The position numbers were made by a program, and so were the translations under genes. Shown one piece after another: positions 14,747-21,976 of a stretch of 21,976 nucleotides of DNA. This stretch comes from an uncultured Campylobacteraceae bacterium (GTDB taxonomy: Bacteria > Campylobacterota > Campylobacteria > Campylobacterales > Arcobacteraceae): contig CAJXPH010000014.1 in NCBI GenBank assembly GCA_913057765.1, positions 1-21,976 of the forward strand. Reading direction: 5' to 3'. Under the pieces are notes generated by a model. That model saw nothing but the letters and a program-made list of their open reading frames with translations. It searched no databases and was not told the DNA's origin. How positions within the stretch are numbered: the stretch's first letter is position 1; each line of letters begins with the position of its first letter.

Positions 14747-15742
14747 TTATATAAACTCTACGCCTTTTTCACCCTCTGCAATTTCACCAATAACATATCC
14801 GTCAGTGTTAGCAAGTACAGCATCTACATTTGCAGGATTTACAACAAGAACCATACCAACACCCATATTAAATGTTCGGTACATCTCTTCAATTTCTACA
14901 AATTGTCCCATAAATTCAAAAATAGGTAATACTTTAATAGCATCTCTTTTTACAACAGCTTTAAAATTATCAGGTAAAACTCTTGGTAAGTTTTCAGTAA
15001 TTCCACCACCTGTAATATGTGCTAGTGCATTAATATTTTCTTTATTAGCTTTAAATTCTTTTACATAGATTCTAGTTGGTTCAAGTAATACATCTTTTAA
15101 TACTTTTCCATCAAACTCATCATCTAAACTCATTTCAAGTTTTTCTAAAAGAAGTTTTCGTACAAGTGAGAATCCATTTGAATGAATACCAGAAGATGGA
15201 AGTGCGATTAATGTATCCCCAGCCTCAATTCTTTCAATTCTATTTAACTCGGCTTTTTCTGCAATACCAACACAAAAACCAGCTAAATCAAAATCACCCT
15301 CTTTGTACATACCTGGCATCTCAGCAGTTTCACCACCAACTAAGGCACATTCACTTCTAATACAACCTTCTGCAATTCCACTTACAACAGCAGTAGCTTC
15401 TTCAACTTCAAGTTTTGCAGTTGCATAATAATCTAAGAAAAATAGAGGTTCTCCAAAGTTACATAATAAATCATTCGTACACATAGCAACTAAATCAATT
15501 CCAACTGTATCAAACTTTTTAGAATCAATTGCTAATTTTAACTTTGTTCCAACACCATCTGTTCCAGAAAGAATTACAGGTTCTTTATATCCTGTTGGAA
15601 GTTCGAATGCACCAGCAAATGAACCAATACCACCTAATACTCCAGGGATCATTGTTGATTTAACAAGAGGTTTAATATTCTCTACAAATTGATTTCCTGC
15701 GTCGATATCTACACCAGCATCTTTGTAACTAACTGTTGCCAT
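14747..15742 (-). CDS. purM: Phosphoribosylformylglycinamidine cyclo-ligase (AIR synthetase)
   Basis: A 331-residue enzyme that closes the imidazole ring in step 5 of purine synthesis using ATP. Family marks are MATVSYKDAGVDIDAGN at the N-terminus, PVILSGTDGVGTKLKLA (55-71), CTNDLLCNFGEPLFFLDY, the GCIRSECALVGGETAEMPGMY block, and HITGGGITENLPRVLP. I chose the ATG at 15740-15742: AAGGA (15748-15752 on the plus strand as TCCTT) stands before it, and the protein then starts exactly at the family start. A longer reading from 15790 would add a lysine-rich tail. The start overlaps the end of the DUF2892 gene by 14 bases. A strong terminator follows the gene. Confidence 0.97.
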   Translation of the reverse strand: MATVSYKDAGVDIDAGNQFVENIKPLVKSTMIPGVLGGIGSFAGAFELPTGYKEPVILSGTDGVGTKLKLAIDSKKFDTVGIDLVAMCTNDLLCNFGEPLFFLDYYATAKLEVEEATAVVSGIAEGCIRSECALVGGETAEMPGMYKEGDFDLAGFCVGIAEKAELNRIERIEAGDTLIALPSSGIHSNGFSLVRKLLLEKLEMSLDDEFDGKVLKDVLLEPTRIYVKEFKANKENINALAHITGGGITENLPRVLPDNFKAVVKRDAIKVLPIFEFMGQFVEIEEMYRTFNMGVGMVLVVNPANVDAVLANTDGYVIGEIAEGEKGVEFI

Positions 15743-15953
15743 TATTTTCCTTATTTTCTTTTTTTTTACAAGCTCCAAACATTTTTTCAAATGCCCAAAG
15801 AGAAGGACAAAAATCTGTAAATGCCCATATTAAAACCATCAAAATCACAAATACTTGTAAAATAATCCCAAAAATAGAACCATTTAGAAGTAAGAATAGT
15901 GATACAATTAATACTGTTGCCATTAAAATACGCTGTAATTTTTCAGCACACAT
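15729..15953 (-). CDS. DUF2892 family small inner-membrane protein
   Basis: A 74-residue membrane protein. Two hydrophobic segments (about 9-24 and 27-45) are followed by FCPSLWAFEKMFGACKKK, which matches the C-P-x-x-x-x-(F/L)G ending of DUF2892 (YgaP-like transmembrane) proteins, where a cysteine follows the second segment. A second cysteine is at 62. The tail is polar and rich in Lys, Glu and Asn. DUF2892 segments are often fused to or beside rhodanese domains, but none is here. AAGGAT precedes the ATG. Its last 14 bases overlap purM, so the two are co-transcribed and translation may be coupled. Function is unknown. Confidence 0.8.
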   Translation of the reverse strand: MCAEKLQRILMATVLIVSLFLLLNGSIFGIILQVFVILMVLIWAFTDFCPSLWAFEKMFGACKKKENKENNGNS

Positions 15954-15985
15954 TAATTTATCCTTGTAATTTAAAATTTTTTTGG

Positions 15986-15992
15986 TATTATA
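15986..15992. promoter_or_regulatory. Back-to-back -10 boxes for divergent promoters
   Basis: GGTATTATATCC is a near-palindrome that offers TATTAT (15986-15991) to the plus-strand spermidine-synthase-like gene and TATAAT (15987-15992, minus strand) to DUF2892-purM. No -35 box is convincing, which is normal for Campylobacterota. If both are used, the two polymerases would compete for the same bases. Confidence 0.45.
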
Positions 15993-16026
15993 TCCAAAAA
16001 TTTATAAAAAATAAGGACATTCCTAA

Positions 16027-16569
16027 ATGAGAGATAATCAAACGTTTAATGAAATGATGGTACATACTCCACTTTGTACTCATAAAGAAGCTCAAAATGT
16101 TTTAATAATTGGAAATTCAACTGAAAATTTGAAAAAAGAAGCATCAAAACATACTGGAAATATTGAATTTGGTGATGTATCACTTTTAACTTCAAAAGAT
16201 GAAAAAAATATTGATGTAATCATTTTAACTGATGTAAGATTAGATGAAATGCTTTTAGCAAATATTGAAAGAGTTTTAAAAGACGATGGTGTTATTACAT
16301 TCAAAACGTCAAGTTTTAGTAATGATAGTGACGAATTAAAAGAGGATTTAGAGCTTGTAGGAAGAAATTTCTGGATTGCAATGCCATTTAGATTTGGTCA
16401 TTCAACTGCAATTTTAGCATCTAAAAAATATCATCCAACAGCTGATATTATATTACAAAGATCAGATTTATTAAGTGACTTAGAATACTACTCTACAGAG
16501 ATTCATCATGCATCTTTTGTATTCCCAGCAGGGCAACACAAAGCACTTACTGGTATCGCTAAAAGATAA
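16027..16569 (+). CDS. Spermidine synthase-like protein, probably non-catalytic
   Basis: A 180-residue protein related to SpeE-type aminopropyltransferases. The segment EMMVHTPLCTH (9-19) leading to a beta strand VLIIG (25-29) and the late YYSTEIHHASFVFP block (154-167) match the family. However, the N-terminal beta domain is missing, the nucleotide loop reads IIGNSTEN where active enzymes have IGGGDG, and the catalytic D-x-x-D-P stretch is replaced by ILTDVRLDEM. Active SpeE has about 260-300 residues. It is therefore likely unable to use decarboxylated SAM in the standard way and may be a regulatory or repurposed relative kept in this gene neighbourhood. AAGGA (16013-16017) stands before the ATG. 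coaE begins 61 bases downstream. Confidence 0.75.
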   Translation: MRDNQTFNEMMVHTPLCTHKEAQNVLIIGNSTENLKKEASKHTGNIEFGDVSLLTSKDEKNIDVIILTDVRLDEMLLANIERVLKDDGVITFKTSSFSNDSDELKEDLELVGRNFWIAMPFRFGHSTAILASKKYHPTADIILQRSDLLSDLEYYSTEIHHASFVFPAGQHKALTGIAKR

Positions 16570-16598
16570 AATCTTCGTTATAAAACTCAAATAAAGAA

Positions 16599-16648
16599 AA
16601 ATAAATCATTATTGTAGTAAAATAAATACTATGATAAATGATTTATTT
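16599..16648 (+). promoter_or_regulatory. Stem-loop around the coaE start codon
   Basis: Perfect 12-bp inverted repeat: AAATAAATCATT (16599-16610) and AATGATTTATTT (16637-16648). The 26-base loop contains the coaE ATG (16631-16633), and no Shine-Dalgarno sequence precedes that ATG. It could shape translation of coaE; the stem has only two G-C pairs, so it would be weak and temperature dependent. Confidence 0.45.
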
Positions 16649-17221
16649 AAACATGCAATAGCTTTAACAGGTGGAATTGCAACAGGTAAAAGTACAGTTT
16701 GTAATCTACTAAAACTACATGGCTTTCTCACGATTGATGCAGATAAAATAGCGCATAAGCTACTTGATATGCATAGTGGCGAAATTGCACACATGTTTGG
16801 AGCTAAATTTGTAGAGAATGGAAAAGTTCTAAGAAAAGAGCTAGGTAAAATAATTTTTTCAAATGAAGAAGAAAAATTAAAACTAGAAGCTTTTATTCAT
16901 CCTTTAATAAAACAGGAGATTATAAAAGAAGCTGCAATATTTGAAAAACAAAATAAACCCTATTTCATAGATATTCCACTATTTTTTGAAAAAATGAATT
17001 ATCCGATACCTAAATCTTTGGTAATTTATACTCCAAGGGAGTTACAAGTTCAAAGATTAATGCAAAGAGATAATATCAATGAAGAAGAAGCTTTATTGAA
17101 AATATCTAACCAAATGAATATCGAAGAGAAAAAGAAATTAGCAGATTTAGTAATTGATAATTCTTCGAATTTAAAAAATTTGCAAAATGAGGTTGAGAGA
17201 ATTATGGAGGAGATTTTATGA
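16631..17221 (+). CDS. coaE: Dephospho-CoA kinase
   Basis: A 196-residue P-loop kinase for the last step of coenzyme A synthesis, phosphorylating dephospho-CoA at the 3'-hydroxyl of the ribose. The Walker A motif is GGIATGKST (14-22), the substrate-binding DAD is at 36-38, and the HP-containing segment LEAFIHPLIKQEI and the lid-like QRLMQRDNINEEEALLKISNQM follow the family order. Length is typical (about 200). The start lacks a Shine-Dalgarno sequence and lies inside a stem-loop. The last four bases overlap dapF (ATGA), so the two are translationally coupled. It leads a dense run of six genes. Confidence 0.96.
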   Translation: MINDLFKHAIALTGGIATGKSTVCNLLKLHGFLTIDADKIAHKLLDMHSGEIAHMFGAKFVENGKVLRKELGKIIFSNEEEKLKLEAFIHPLIKQEIIKEAAIFEKQNKPYFIDIPLFFEKMNYPIPKSLVIYTPRELQVQRLMQRDNINEEEALLKISNQMNIEEKKKLADLVIDNSSNLKNLQNEVERIMEEIL

Positions 17222-17967
17222 CATACACAAAATATTCTGCGAGTGGAAATGATTTTGTAATTTTTCATACATTTATTGAAAAAGATTATACTGCTGATGC
17301 AATAAAACTATGTAATAGAACTGAAGGAATAGGTGCTGACGGATTTGTTGCACTATTACCTTGTGAAGAAGCAGATTTCAAATGGCAATTTTACAACAGC
17401 GATGGAAGTGATGCCGCTATGTGTGGAAATGCGACTAGAGCAGTTGCTCACTATGCATTTAAAAATGGCCTAGCCTCTTCTAAAATGAAATTTTTAACTG
17501 AAGCTGGATTAATAGAGTCAGAAGTAAATGGTAATATTGTGGAAACACAAATGACAAAACCTATTGTTATAAAAGAAGAATTTGAACAATATGGTCTAAC
17601 TTGGTATTTAATTGATACTGGTGTTCCTCACTTAGTAACTATTGTAGATGATTTAGAAAAATATGACCATGATTTATCTGCAAAAATGAGATATGAACAT
17701 AATGCGAACGTAAATTTTGCAAAAATTGAAAATGATAAAGATGGGAAAGTATTAAAAGTTCGAACTTATGAAAGAGGAGTGGAAGGTGAAACTCTTGCTT
17801 GTGGAACAGGAATGGTTGCGTGTTTTATAAGAGCGAATAACTTAGGTTTAGTAGAAAATAAAACTTTTGTATATCCAAAAAGTGAAGAAGAACTAACTAT
17901 TTCAAAAGTATCAGAAAAACTATATTTTAAAGGAGCTGTAAAACAAGTTTTCACAGCATTAATATAA
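17218..17967 (+). CDS. dapF: Diaminopimelate epimerase
   Basis: A 249-residue cofactor-free racemase that converts LL- to meso-diaminopimelate for lysine and peptidoglycan. The two catalytic cysteines are Cys69 in AAMCGNATRAVAHYA and Cys195 in ETLACGTGMVA. The N-terminal YSASGNDFVIF (6-16) and the repeat arrangement of two similar halves fit the family. It is shorter than the E. coli enzyme (274) but in line with Campylobacterota forms. It overlaps coaE by four bases and the Bax-like gene by one (TAATG). Its neighbour, a peptidoglycan hydrolase, gives the run a cell-wall theme. Confidence 0.96.
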   Translation: MTYTKYSASGNDFVIFHTFIEKDYTADAIKLCNRTEGIGADGFVALLPCEEADFKWQFYNSDGSDAAMCGNATRAVAHYAFKNGLASSKMKFLTEAGLIESEVNGNIVETQMTKPIVIKEEFEQYGLTWYLIDTGVPHLVTIVDDLEKYDHDLSAKMRYEHNANVNFAKIENDKDGKVLKVRTYERGVEGETLACGTGMVACFIRANNLGLVENKTFVYPKSEEELTISKVSEKLYFKGAVKQVFTALI

Positions 17968-18734
17968 TGAAAAAGTTACTTAAAAGCCTAATATTAGTAT
18001 CTGTATTATTCACTACACTTAATGCAGATACTGGCTTTCCAAATAGTTACTATAAACTTCATGTCTCTGAACAAAAGAAGTTTTTCTTTAACTATTTTAA
18101 TGAAAGAATTGAAATAGAAAATAGAAAAATTTTAGAAGAAAGAGCATTTGTTAAATCTCTAAATAAAAATAAAAACCTTGATCCAACTTCAAAAGAATAT
18201 AAAAGATTAGAAGACTTAAAGATTAAATATAAAGTGCAAAGTCTATATAACTATTCAAGATACTTAGAAAGAATTGATATTATTCCTCCATCAATGGCTT
18301 TAGCACAAGCTGCAACTGAGAGTGGTTGGGGTAAAAGTAGATTTTTTAAAAAAGCAAATAATATTTTTGGTCACTGGACATACAATCCAGCTGTTGGAAT
18401 GATGCCACTGAGACGTCCTTCTGGGAAAAAACACTTTATTAGAATTTTCCCAAATTTACAAGCTTCTATTACTGCATATATGAAAAACTTAAATCGTACA
18501 GGTGCATATTATGAGTTTAGATTAAAAAGAAAACAAATGAGAGATTCTGGAAAACTTATTGATGGAATGAAACTAAGTGCAACCATGTCAAAATATTCAG
18601 GTATTGGACACGATTATATAAAAATTTTAAAATCAATTATTAGAAAAAGTAACCTTGTGAACTTTGATAAAGAATTTCAAGAAAAAATCAAAAATGAAAA
18701 TAAAGAATTAATACAAAAAGAAGGAAATAAATGA
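17967..18734 (+). CDS. Bax-type glucosaminidase (peptidoglycan hydrolase)
   Basis: A 255-residue secreted glycosidase of the glucosaminidase (Bax/FlgJ-like) family that cleaves the glycan strands of peptidoglycan. A signal peptide is evident: MKKLLK, hydrophobic SLILVSVLFTTL, then NA before cleavage at about residue 20. Residues 29-105 are a charged helical region. The catalytic domain starts around 107 with PPSMALAQAATESGWGKS, where Glu118 is the acid, followed by ANNIFGHW, the substrate-groove motif, and later YSGIGHDYIKIL. Translation is coupled to dapF through a one-base overlap and to purT through a four-base overlap. Likely role: wall remodelling in the periplasm. A flagellar FlgJ role is less likely, as no flagellar genes are nearby. 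Confidence 0.9.
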   Translation: MKKLLKSLILVSVLFTTLNADTGFPNSYYKLHVSEQKKFFFNYFNERIEIENRKILEERAFVKSLNKNKNLDPTSKEYKRLEDLKIKYKVQSLYNYSRYLERIDIIPPSMALAQAATESGWGKSRFFKKANNIFGHWTYNPAVGMMPLRRPSGKKHFIRIFPNLQASITAYMKNLNRTGAYYEFRLKRKQMRDSGKLIDGMKLSATMSKYSGIGHDYIKILKSIIRKSNLVNFDKEFQEKIKNENKELIQKEGNK

Positions 18735-19900
18735 AATTTACAGCACCGCTAAAATCTGATTCAATCAAAATTATGCTTCTAGGAAGTGGAGAACTGGGTA
18801 AAGAAGTTATTATTGAAGCTCAAAGACTTGGTATTGAGACAATTGCAGTAGACAGTTATAATAATGCACCAGCACAATTAGTTGCAAATAGAGCTTACAC
18901 TATTAATATGAAAAATGAAAATGAAATTTTAGATGTAATAAGAAAAGAAAATCCAACTTATATCTTACCTGAAGTTGAAGCAATCAATATTGAAGCTCTT
19001 TTTACTGCGGAAAAAGAAGGTTTTCATGTTATTCCAAATGCTGATGCCGTAAATAAAACAATGAATAGAAAAAATATTCGTAGATTTGCTGCTGAAGAAT
19101 TAAAAGTAAAAACTGGTCCATATGAATTTGTTTCTACTTTTGATGGCTTACAAAAAGCCGCTAAAAACATGGGATTCCCTTGTGTAATTAAACCAGTAAT
19201 GAGCTCATCAGGTCATGGACAAAGTGTTGCAAAAAGTAAAAAAGATTTAAAGAATTCTTGGGAAATTGCAAAAGAAGCTAGAGGTGATGCTAGTGAATTA
19301 ATCGTTGAAGCATTTGTAAAGTTTGATTATGAAATCACTCTGCTTACAGTTAGAAACGAACAACAAACTGTTTTTTGTGAACCAATTGGACATATACAAC
19401 AAGATGGCGATTATATTTTCTCATGGCAACCAATGAACATGAGTAAAAAAGCTAAGAAGAATGCACAAAAAATTGCTAAAACAGTAACTGATGGTTTAGG
19501 TGGTCGTGGTATTTTTGGTGTTGAGATGTTTGTAAAAGGTGATGAAGTATATTTCTCAGAAGTAAGTCCTAGACCTCATGATACAGGAATGGTTACAATG
19601 ATTACTCAATCTCAAAGTGAATTTGCACTTCATGTTAGAGCAGTATTAGGATTACCTTTAGATTATATTGATTATGGTTGTGGAGCAAGTGCTGCATATA
19701 AAGCAAAAAATGATACTTTTAACCCTCAAGTAAAAATTGAAAAAAGTGCATTTTCAAAAGATTCTTTTGTAAGAGTATTTGGAAAACCTCAATCACATGT
19801 AGGAAGAAGAATGGCTGTTGCTTTAACATTTGATAAGAATTCAAGTAAAAAAGCTTTAGCAAAATCTAAAAAAATCATTAAAAAATTTAGTGATTGTTAA
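18731..19900 (+). CDS. purT: Formate-dependent phosphoribosylglycinamide formyltransferase (GAR transformylase 2)
   Basis: A 389-residue ATP-grasp enzyme that formylates glycinamide ribonucleotide with formate and ATP, the folate-independent form of purine step 3. The N-terminal pre-grasp domain has IMLLGSGELGKEV (14-26), which binds the nucleotide. The central ATP-grasp domain has CVIKPVMSSSGHGQSV (151-166) and GIFGVEMFV (260-268), and the metal and phosphate end SEVSPRPHDTGMVT (276-289) is the PurT signature, which separates it from PurK. Length is normal (392 in E. coli). It overlaps the Bax-type gene by four bases. Use of PurT suggests formate is available to the cell. Confidence 0.97.
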   Translation: MKFTAPLKSDSIKIMLLGSGELGKEVIIEAQRLGIETIAVDSYNNAPAQLVANRAYTINMKNENEILDVIRKENPTYILPEVEAINIEALFTAEKEGFHVIPNADAVNKTMNRKNIRRFAAEELKVKTGPYEFVSTFDGLQKAAKNMGFPCVIKPVMSSSGHGQSVAKSKKDLKNSWEIAKEARGDASELIVEAFVKFDYEITLLTVRNEQQTVFCEPIGHIQQDGDYIFSWQPMNMSKKAKKNAQKIAKTVTDGLGGRGIFGVEMFVKGDEVYFSEVSPRPHDTGMVTMITQSQSEFALHVRAVLGLPLDYIDYGCGASAAYKAKNDTFNPQVKIEKSAFSKDSFVRVFGKPQSHVGRRMAVALTFDKNSSKKALAKSKKIIKKFSDC

Positions 19901-19918
19901 AGAATAGGGAAAAACTAA

Positions 19919-20482
19919 ATGAAAAAAACTCTCTTTTTATCAATTATAGTATCTGTTCTTTTTAGTGGTTGTTTCTATCCTTTTTCAAGTAAAACAGTTA
20001 CAACACCTAAGAAAGAAGTCTCTCTGCCAGCAAATAGTCCTAGTTGGCTAATAAACCCTGATAAAAAAGGGTATATAACTCAAATTGGAGCAACAACGGA
20101 GATTGATAAGAAAGAGTTTAATTTTCATAGACAAAAAGCACTTATCAATGCAAGTCATAATCTTACTAAGAAAATTTATATTAATACACTTAAGTTATAT
20201 AGAGATTATGAAGAAGAAACAAATGATGCTTTGACATATGATAAAGATATCAAAAAATTTGCAGAACATATATCTTTAAAATCATTAACTCATTCTAAGA
20301 TAATAAACACGTGGATAAGTTCAGATAACCAATTATTTGTTCAAATCTCAGTACCTTCAGATATCGTTACAGAACAAATTCAAAACAATAGTAAATTATT
20401 ATTCAAAATAAATCAAAATCTATATAAAAACTTTTTATCAAATAGAGCAAAAAAAGATATTGGTCTTATGCTAGAGGAATAA
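19919..20482 (+). CDS. LPP20-type lipoprotein
   Basis: A 187-residue putative outer-membrane lipoprotein. The signal peptide MKKTLFLSIIVSVLFSGC ends in a lipobox with Cys18 (residues LFSG before it; Phe at -3 is unusual but tolerated). The mature part has a serine- and proline-rich linker (FYPFSSKTVTTPKKE), then PSWLINPDKKGYITQIGAT, the P-x-W-hydrophobic start and G-x-x-hydrophobic-G pattern of LPP20 family lipoproteins, then helices with ALINASHNLTKKI. The function of LPP20 proteins is not settled. It follows purT by 18 bases and precedes the histidine kinase by 3, so all are probably on one message. Confidence 0.8.
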   Translation: MKKTLFLSIIVSVLFSGCFYPFSSKTVTTPKKEVSLPANSPSWLINPDKKGYITQIGATTEIDKKEFNFHRQKALINASHNLTKKIYINTLKLYRDYEEETNDALTYDKDIKKFAEHISLKSLTHSKIINTWISSDNQLFVQISVPSDIVTEQIQNNSKLLFKINQNLYKNFLSNRAKKDIGLMLEE

Positions 20483-20485
20483 AAA

Positions 20486-21928
20486 ATGTTAATAAATAGT
20501 GAGAAACAACTTTTAAATTTTATTAAATACTCACCAATTATTGTAATTATGATTATTGCTATAATAGTAAACTCACTTATTTATTTCCAAAATGAAGCAA
20601 ACTTCCAAAAAGATTTAGATATATATAAAAAGAATTATCTAGAAAACAATAGGACCTTAGTAAAATCTCAAGTTGAAAAAATCTACAATGATATTATCAA
20701 TGAAAAAGCCCAACTAGAAGAAGAATTAAATAAGAATTTGGAACTAAAAGTCAATCAAGCTTACTCAGTAATAAAAAATATTTATAAAAAATTCTCCCAT
20801 GAAGGTGATAAGAAAGTTCTAGAACTTATTAAAGAAGCACTCAGAGATATTAGATTTAATGATAATAGAGGATATTTCTATATCTATAACATGGAAGGTT
20901 ATAATGTTCTACATCCCTTAAAGCCAATACTAGAAGGAAAATCCTTATTAGGTACTAAAGACAAGAAAGGTCAATTAATCACAGAAAATGTAATTGAAAA
21001 TCTTAAAAAAAAGAATACCTTTTTTAATGAATTATATTGGTTTAAACCTAATGACTTAACTGGTGAATATAAAAAAATTACTTTTAATAAATTATTTAAA
21101 CCTTTAAATATATTTGTAGGTACAGGGGAATATTTAGATGATTTTACTGAAAATTTAAAAACACATATGATAAAAGACCATATTCAAAAAGTTTCTTATG
21201 GAAAAAATGGATATGTTTTTATTTTTGATTATGATGGAGTACAGTTAGCACATATAAAAGAATCATATATTGGTGTTAACCGTATTAATTTAGAAGATGA
21301 AAATGGTTTTAAAATCACTCAAGGGATTGTAAATAAAGCTAAAGAAGGTAGTGGTTATGTAAAATACATAGGTACTATTATGCCTGAAACAGGAGAACCT
21401 GCAAAGAAAGTAACTTATGTTAAAGGTATTGACGACTGGGGATGGGCTATTGGCTCAGGATTTTATGATAAAGAATTAATTAGATACTTAGATAAGAAAA
21501 AGAAAGAGTTAACAAAGATAAATAATGAATCACTAAAGAAAACTATGATTATTAGTCTGATAATAACTATATTCTTATTATTTATTGCAAAATATATATC
21601 TGATGTATTAAAAAAGTTTTTCGACACATATAATAAACGAATTTTAAAAGAATTAAGTGCAAATAGGAAAAAAGACATGATCCTATATCAACAATCAAAA
21701 ATGGCTTCAATGGGAGAAATGATTGGTAATATTGCCCATCAATGGAGGCAACCATTAAATCTAATTAGTACTGCAACAAGTAGAATCAAACTTGAAGATG
21801 AATTAGGAATACTTACAAAAGAAGCTCAAGAAGACTCTATCTCTGCAATACTAAAATCAACAAAATATTTATCTCAAACAATAGATGATTTTAGAGAATT
21901 TTTTAATCCTAATAAAATTGCAATAGAA
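20486..21928 (+). CDS. CACHE-domain sensor histidine kinase, 3' end missing (contig end)
   Basis: 481 genuine residues of a membrane sensor kinase. Membrane segment 1 (about 16-34) is followed by a periplasmic sensor (about 45-335) with two CACHE-like units: GYFYIYNMEGYNVLHPLKP (129-147) and GKNGYVFIFDYDGVQLAHIK (239-258). Between them comes WFKPND, and later DDWGWAIGSGFYDKE closes the second unit. Membrane segment 2 is at 353-370, then a coiled linker and the phosphorylation helix MASMGEMIGNIAHQWRQPLN with His418. The ATPase domain is absent because the right adapter begins at 21930. AGAGGA (20473-20478) supports the ATG. The frame stays open for 16 further codons of adapter to the contig end; these are not protein. 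No response regulator is in the window. Confidence 0.9.
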
Positions 21929-21929
21929 T

Positions 21930-21976
21930 CTGTCTCTTATACACATCTCCGAGCCCACGAGACCAGAGAGGATCTC
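21930..21976 (+). other. Illumina Nextera i7-side adapter with index (artefact)
   Basis: CTGTCTCTTATACACATCT (21930-21948) is the Tn5 mosaic end, and CCGAGCCCACGAGAC (21949-21963) is the read-2 adapter. CAGAGAGG (21964-21971) is what I recognise as Nextera i7 index 708, and ATCTC (21972-21976) opens the P7 arm. The last genomic base is 21929, or possibly 21930 if its C is shared with the genome. Confidence 0.98.

Noticed and set aside
15076..15360. Plus-strand open frame of 94 codons inside purM
   Set aside because: Antisense to conserved purM, His/Gln-rich low-complexity product, no ribosome site.
15743..15790. Longer purM start adding 16 residues
   Set aside because: The extra residues are the lysine-rich shadow of the DUF2892 gene end; the family start and the ribosome site both support 15742.
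21463..21678. Minus-strand open frame of 71 codons inside the histidine kinase
   Set aside because: It overlaps the second membrane segment of a clear sensor kinase; the product is Phe/Ile/Asn-rich shadow sequence.

Overview
The window is a contig of very AT-rich DNA from a Campylobacterota bacterium, most likely an Arcobacter-type genus (Arcobacteraceae). The grounds are: the DUF507 protein beside carA and purA, a short HisZ-type protein (implying a short-form HisG), the coaE-dapF-bax-purT-LPP20 string, the CACHE-type chemoreceptor, and the histidine kinase with an HQWRQPLN phosphorylation motif. This placement comes from recognising protein families and gene order, not from a database search. 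Both ends are not biological. Bases 1-42 and 21930-21976 are Illumina Nextera (Tn5 mosaic end) adapters that still carry index sequences, so genomic DNA runs only from 43 to 21929.

Region 1 (77-3105, + strand): a compact three-gene unit coding for an LsrG-like ABM-fold protein, a class II aldolase and a kinase that looks like autoinducer-2 kinase LsrK along its full length. It may be a variant route for breaking down AI-2 or a related deoxy-sugar, with a class II aldolase where enteric bacteria use LsrF. The left adapter cuts off anything upstream.

Region 2 (3148-4190): a solitary PD-(D/E)xK nuclease-like gene, followed by a nested palindromic element that spans the convergent junction with carA and includes both stop codons.

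Region 3 (4181-9072, - strand): a tight housekeeping operon, transcribed class V aminotransferase, hisZ, purA, DUF507, carA. It serves amino-acid, histidine, AMP and carbamoyl-phosphate synthesis.

Region 4 (9196-12305, + strand): a LysE-type exporter with its own terminator, then a MarR repressor gene and an operon of YceI protein, NAD(P)H-dependent FMN reductase and pirin. Three closely related 18-bp inverted repeats lie before marR and before yceI. One fills the spacer of a near-consensus promoter, so a self-regulated small stress or detoxification regulon can be read from the DNA. A terminator overlaps the pirin stop codon.

Region 5 (12325-15953, - strand): a large chemoreceptor, then a purM terminator, purM, and a small DUF2892 membrane protein that overlaps purM.

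Region 6 (16027-21928, + strand): a reduced spermidine-synthase-like protein, then coaE, dapF, a Bax-type glucosaminidase, purT, an LPP20-type lipoprotein and a CACHE histidine kinase, mostly overlapping or nearly touching. The kinase is cut by the right adapter before its ATPase domain and would be falsely extended by 16 adapter codons if annotated automatically.

No stretch over 300 bases lacks a gene. The longest gaps are about 145 bp (9820-9964, terminator plus marR control region) and about 120 bp (4060-4180, palindromic element). I saw no tRNA, rRNA, CRISPR array, insertion sequence or recognisable riboswitch.
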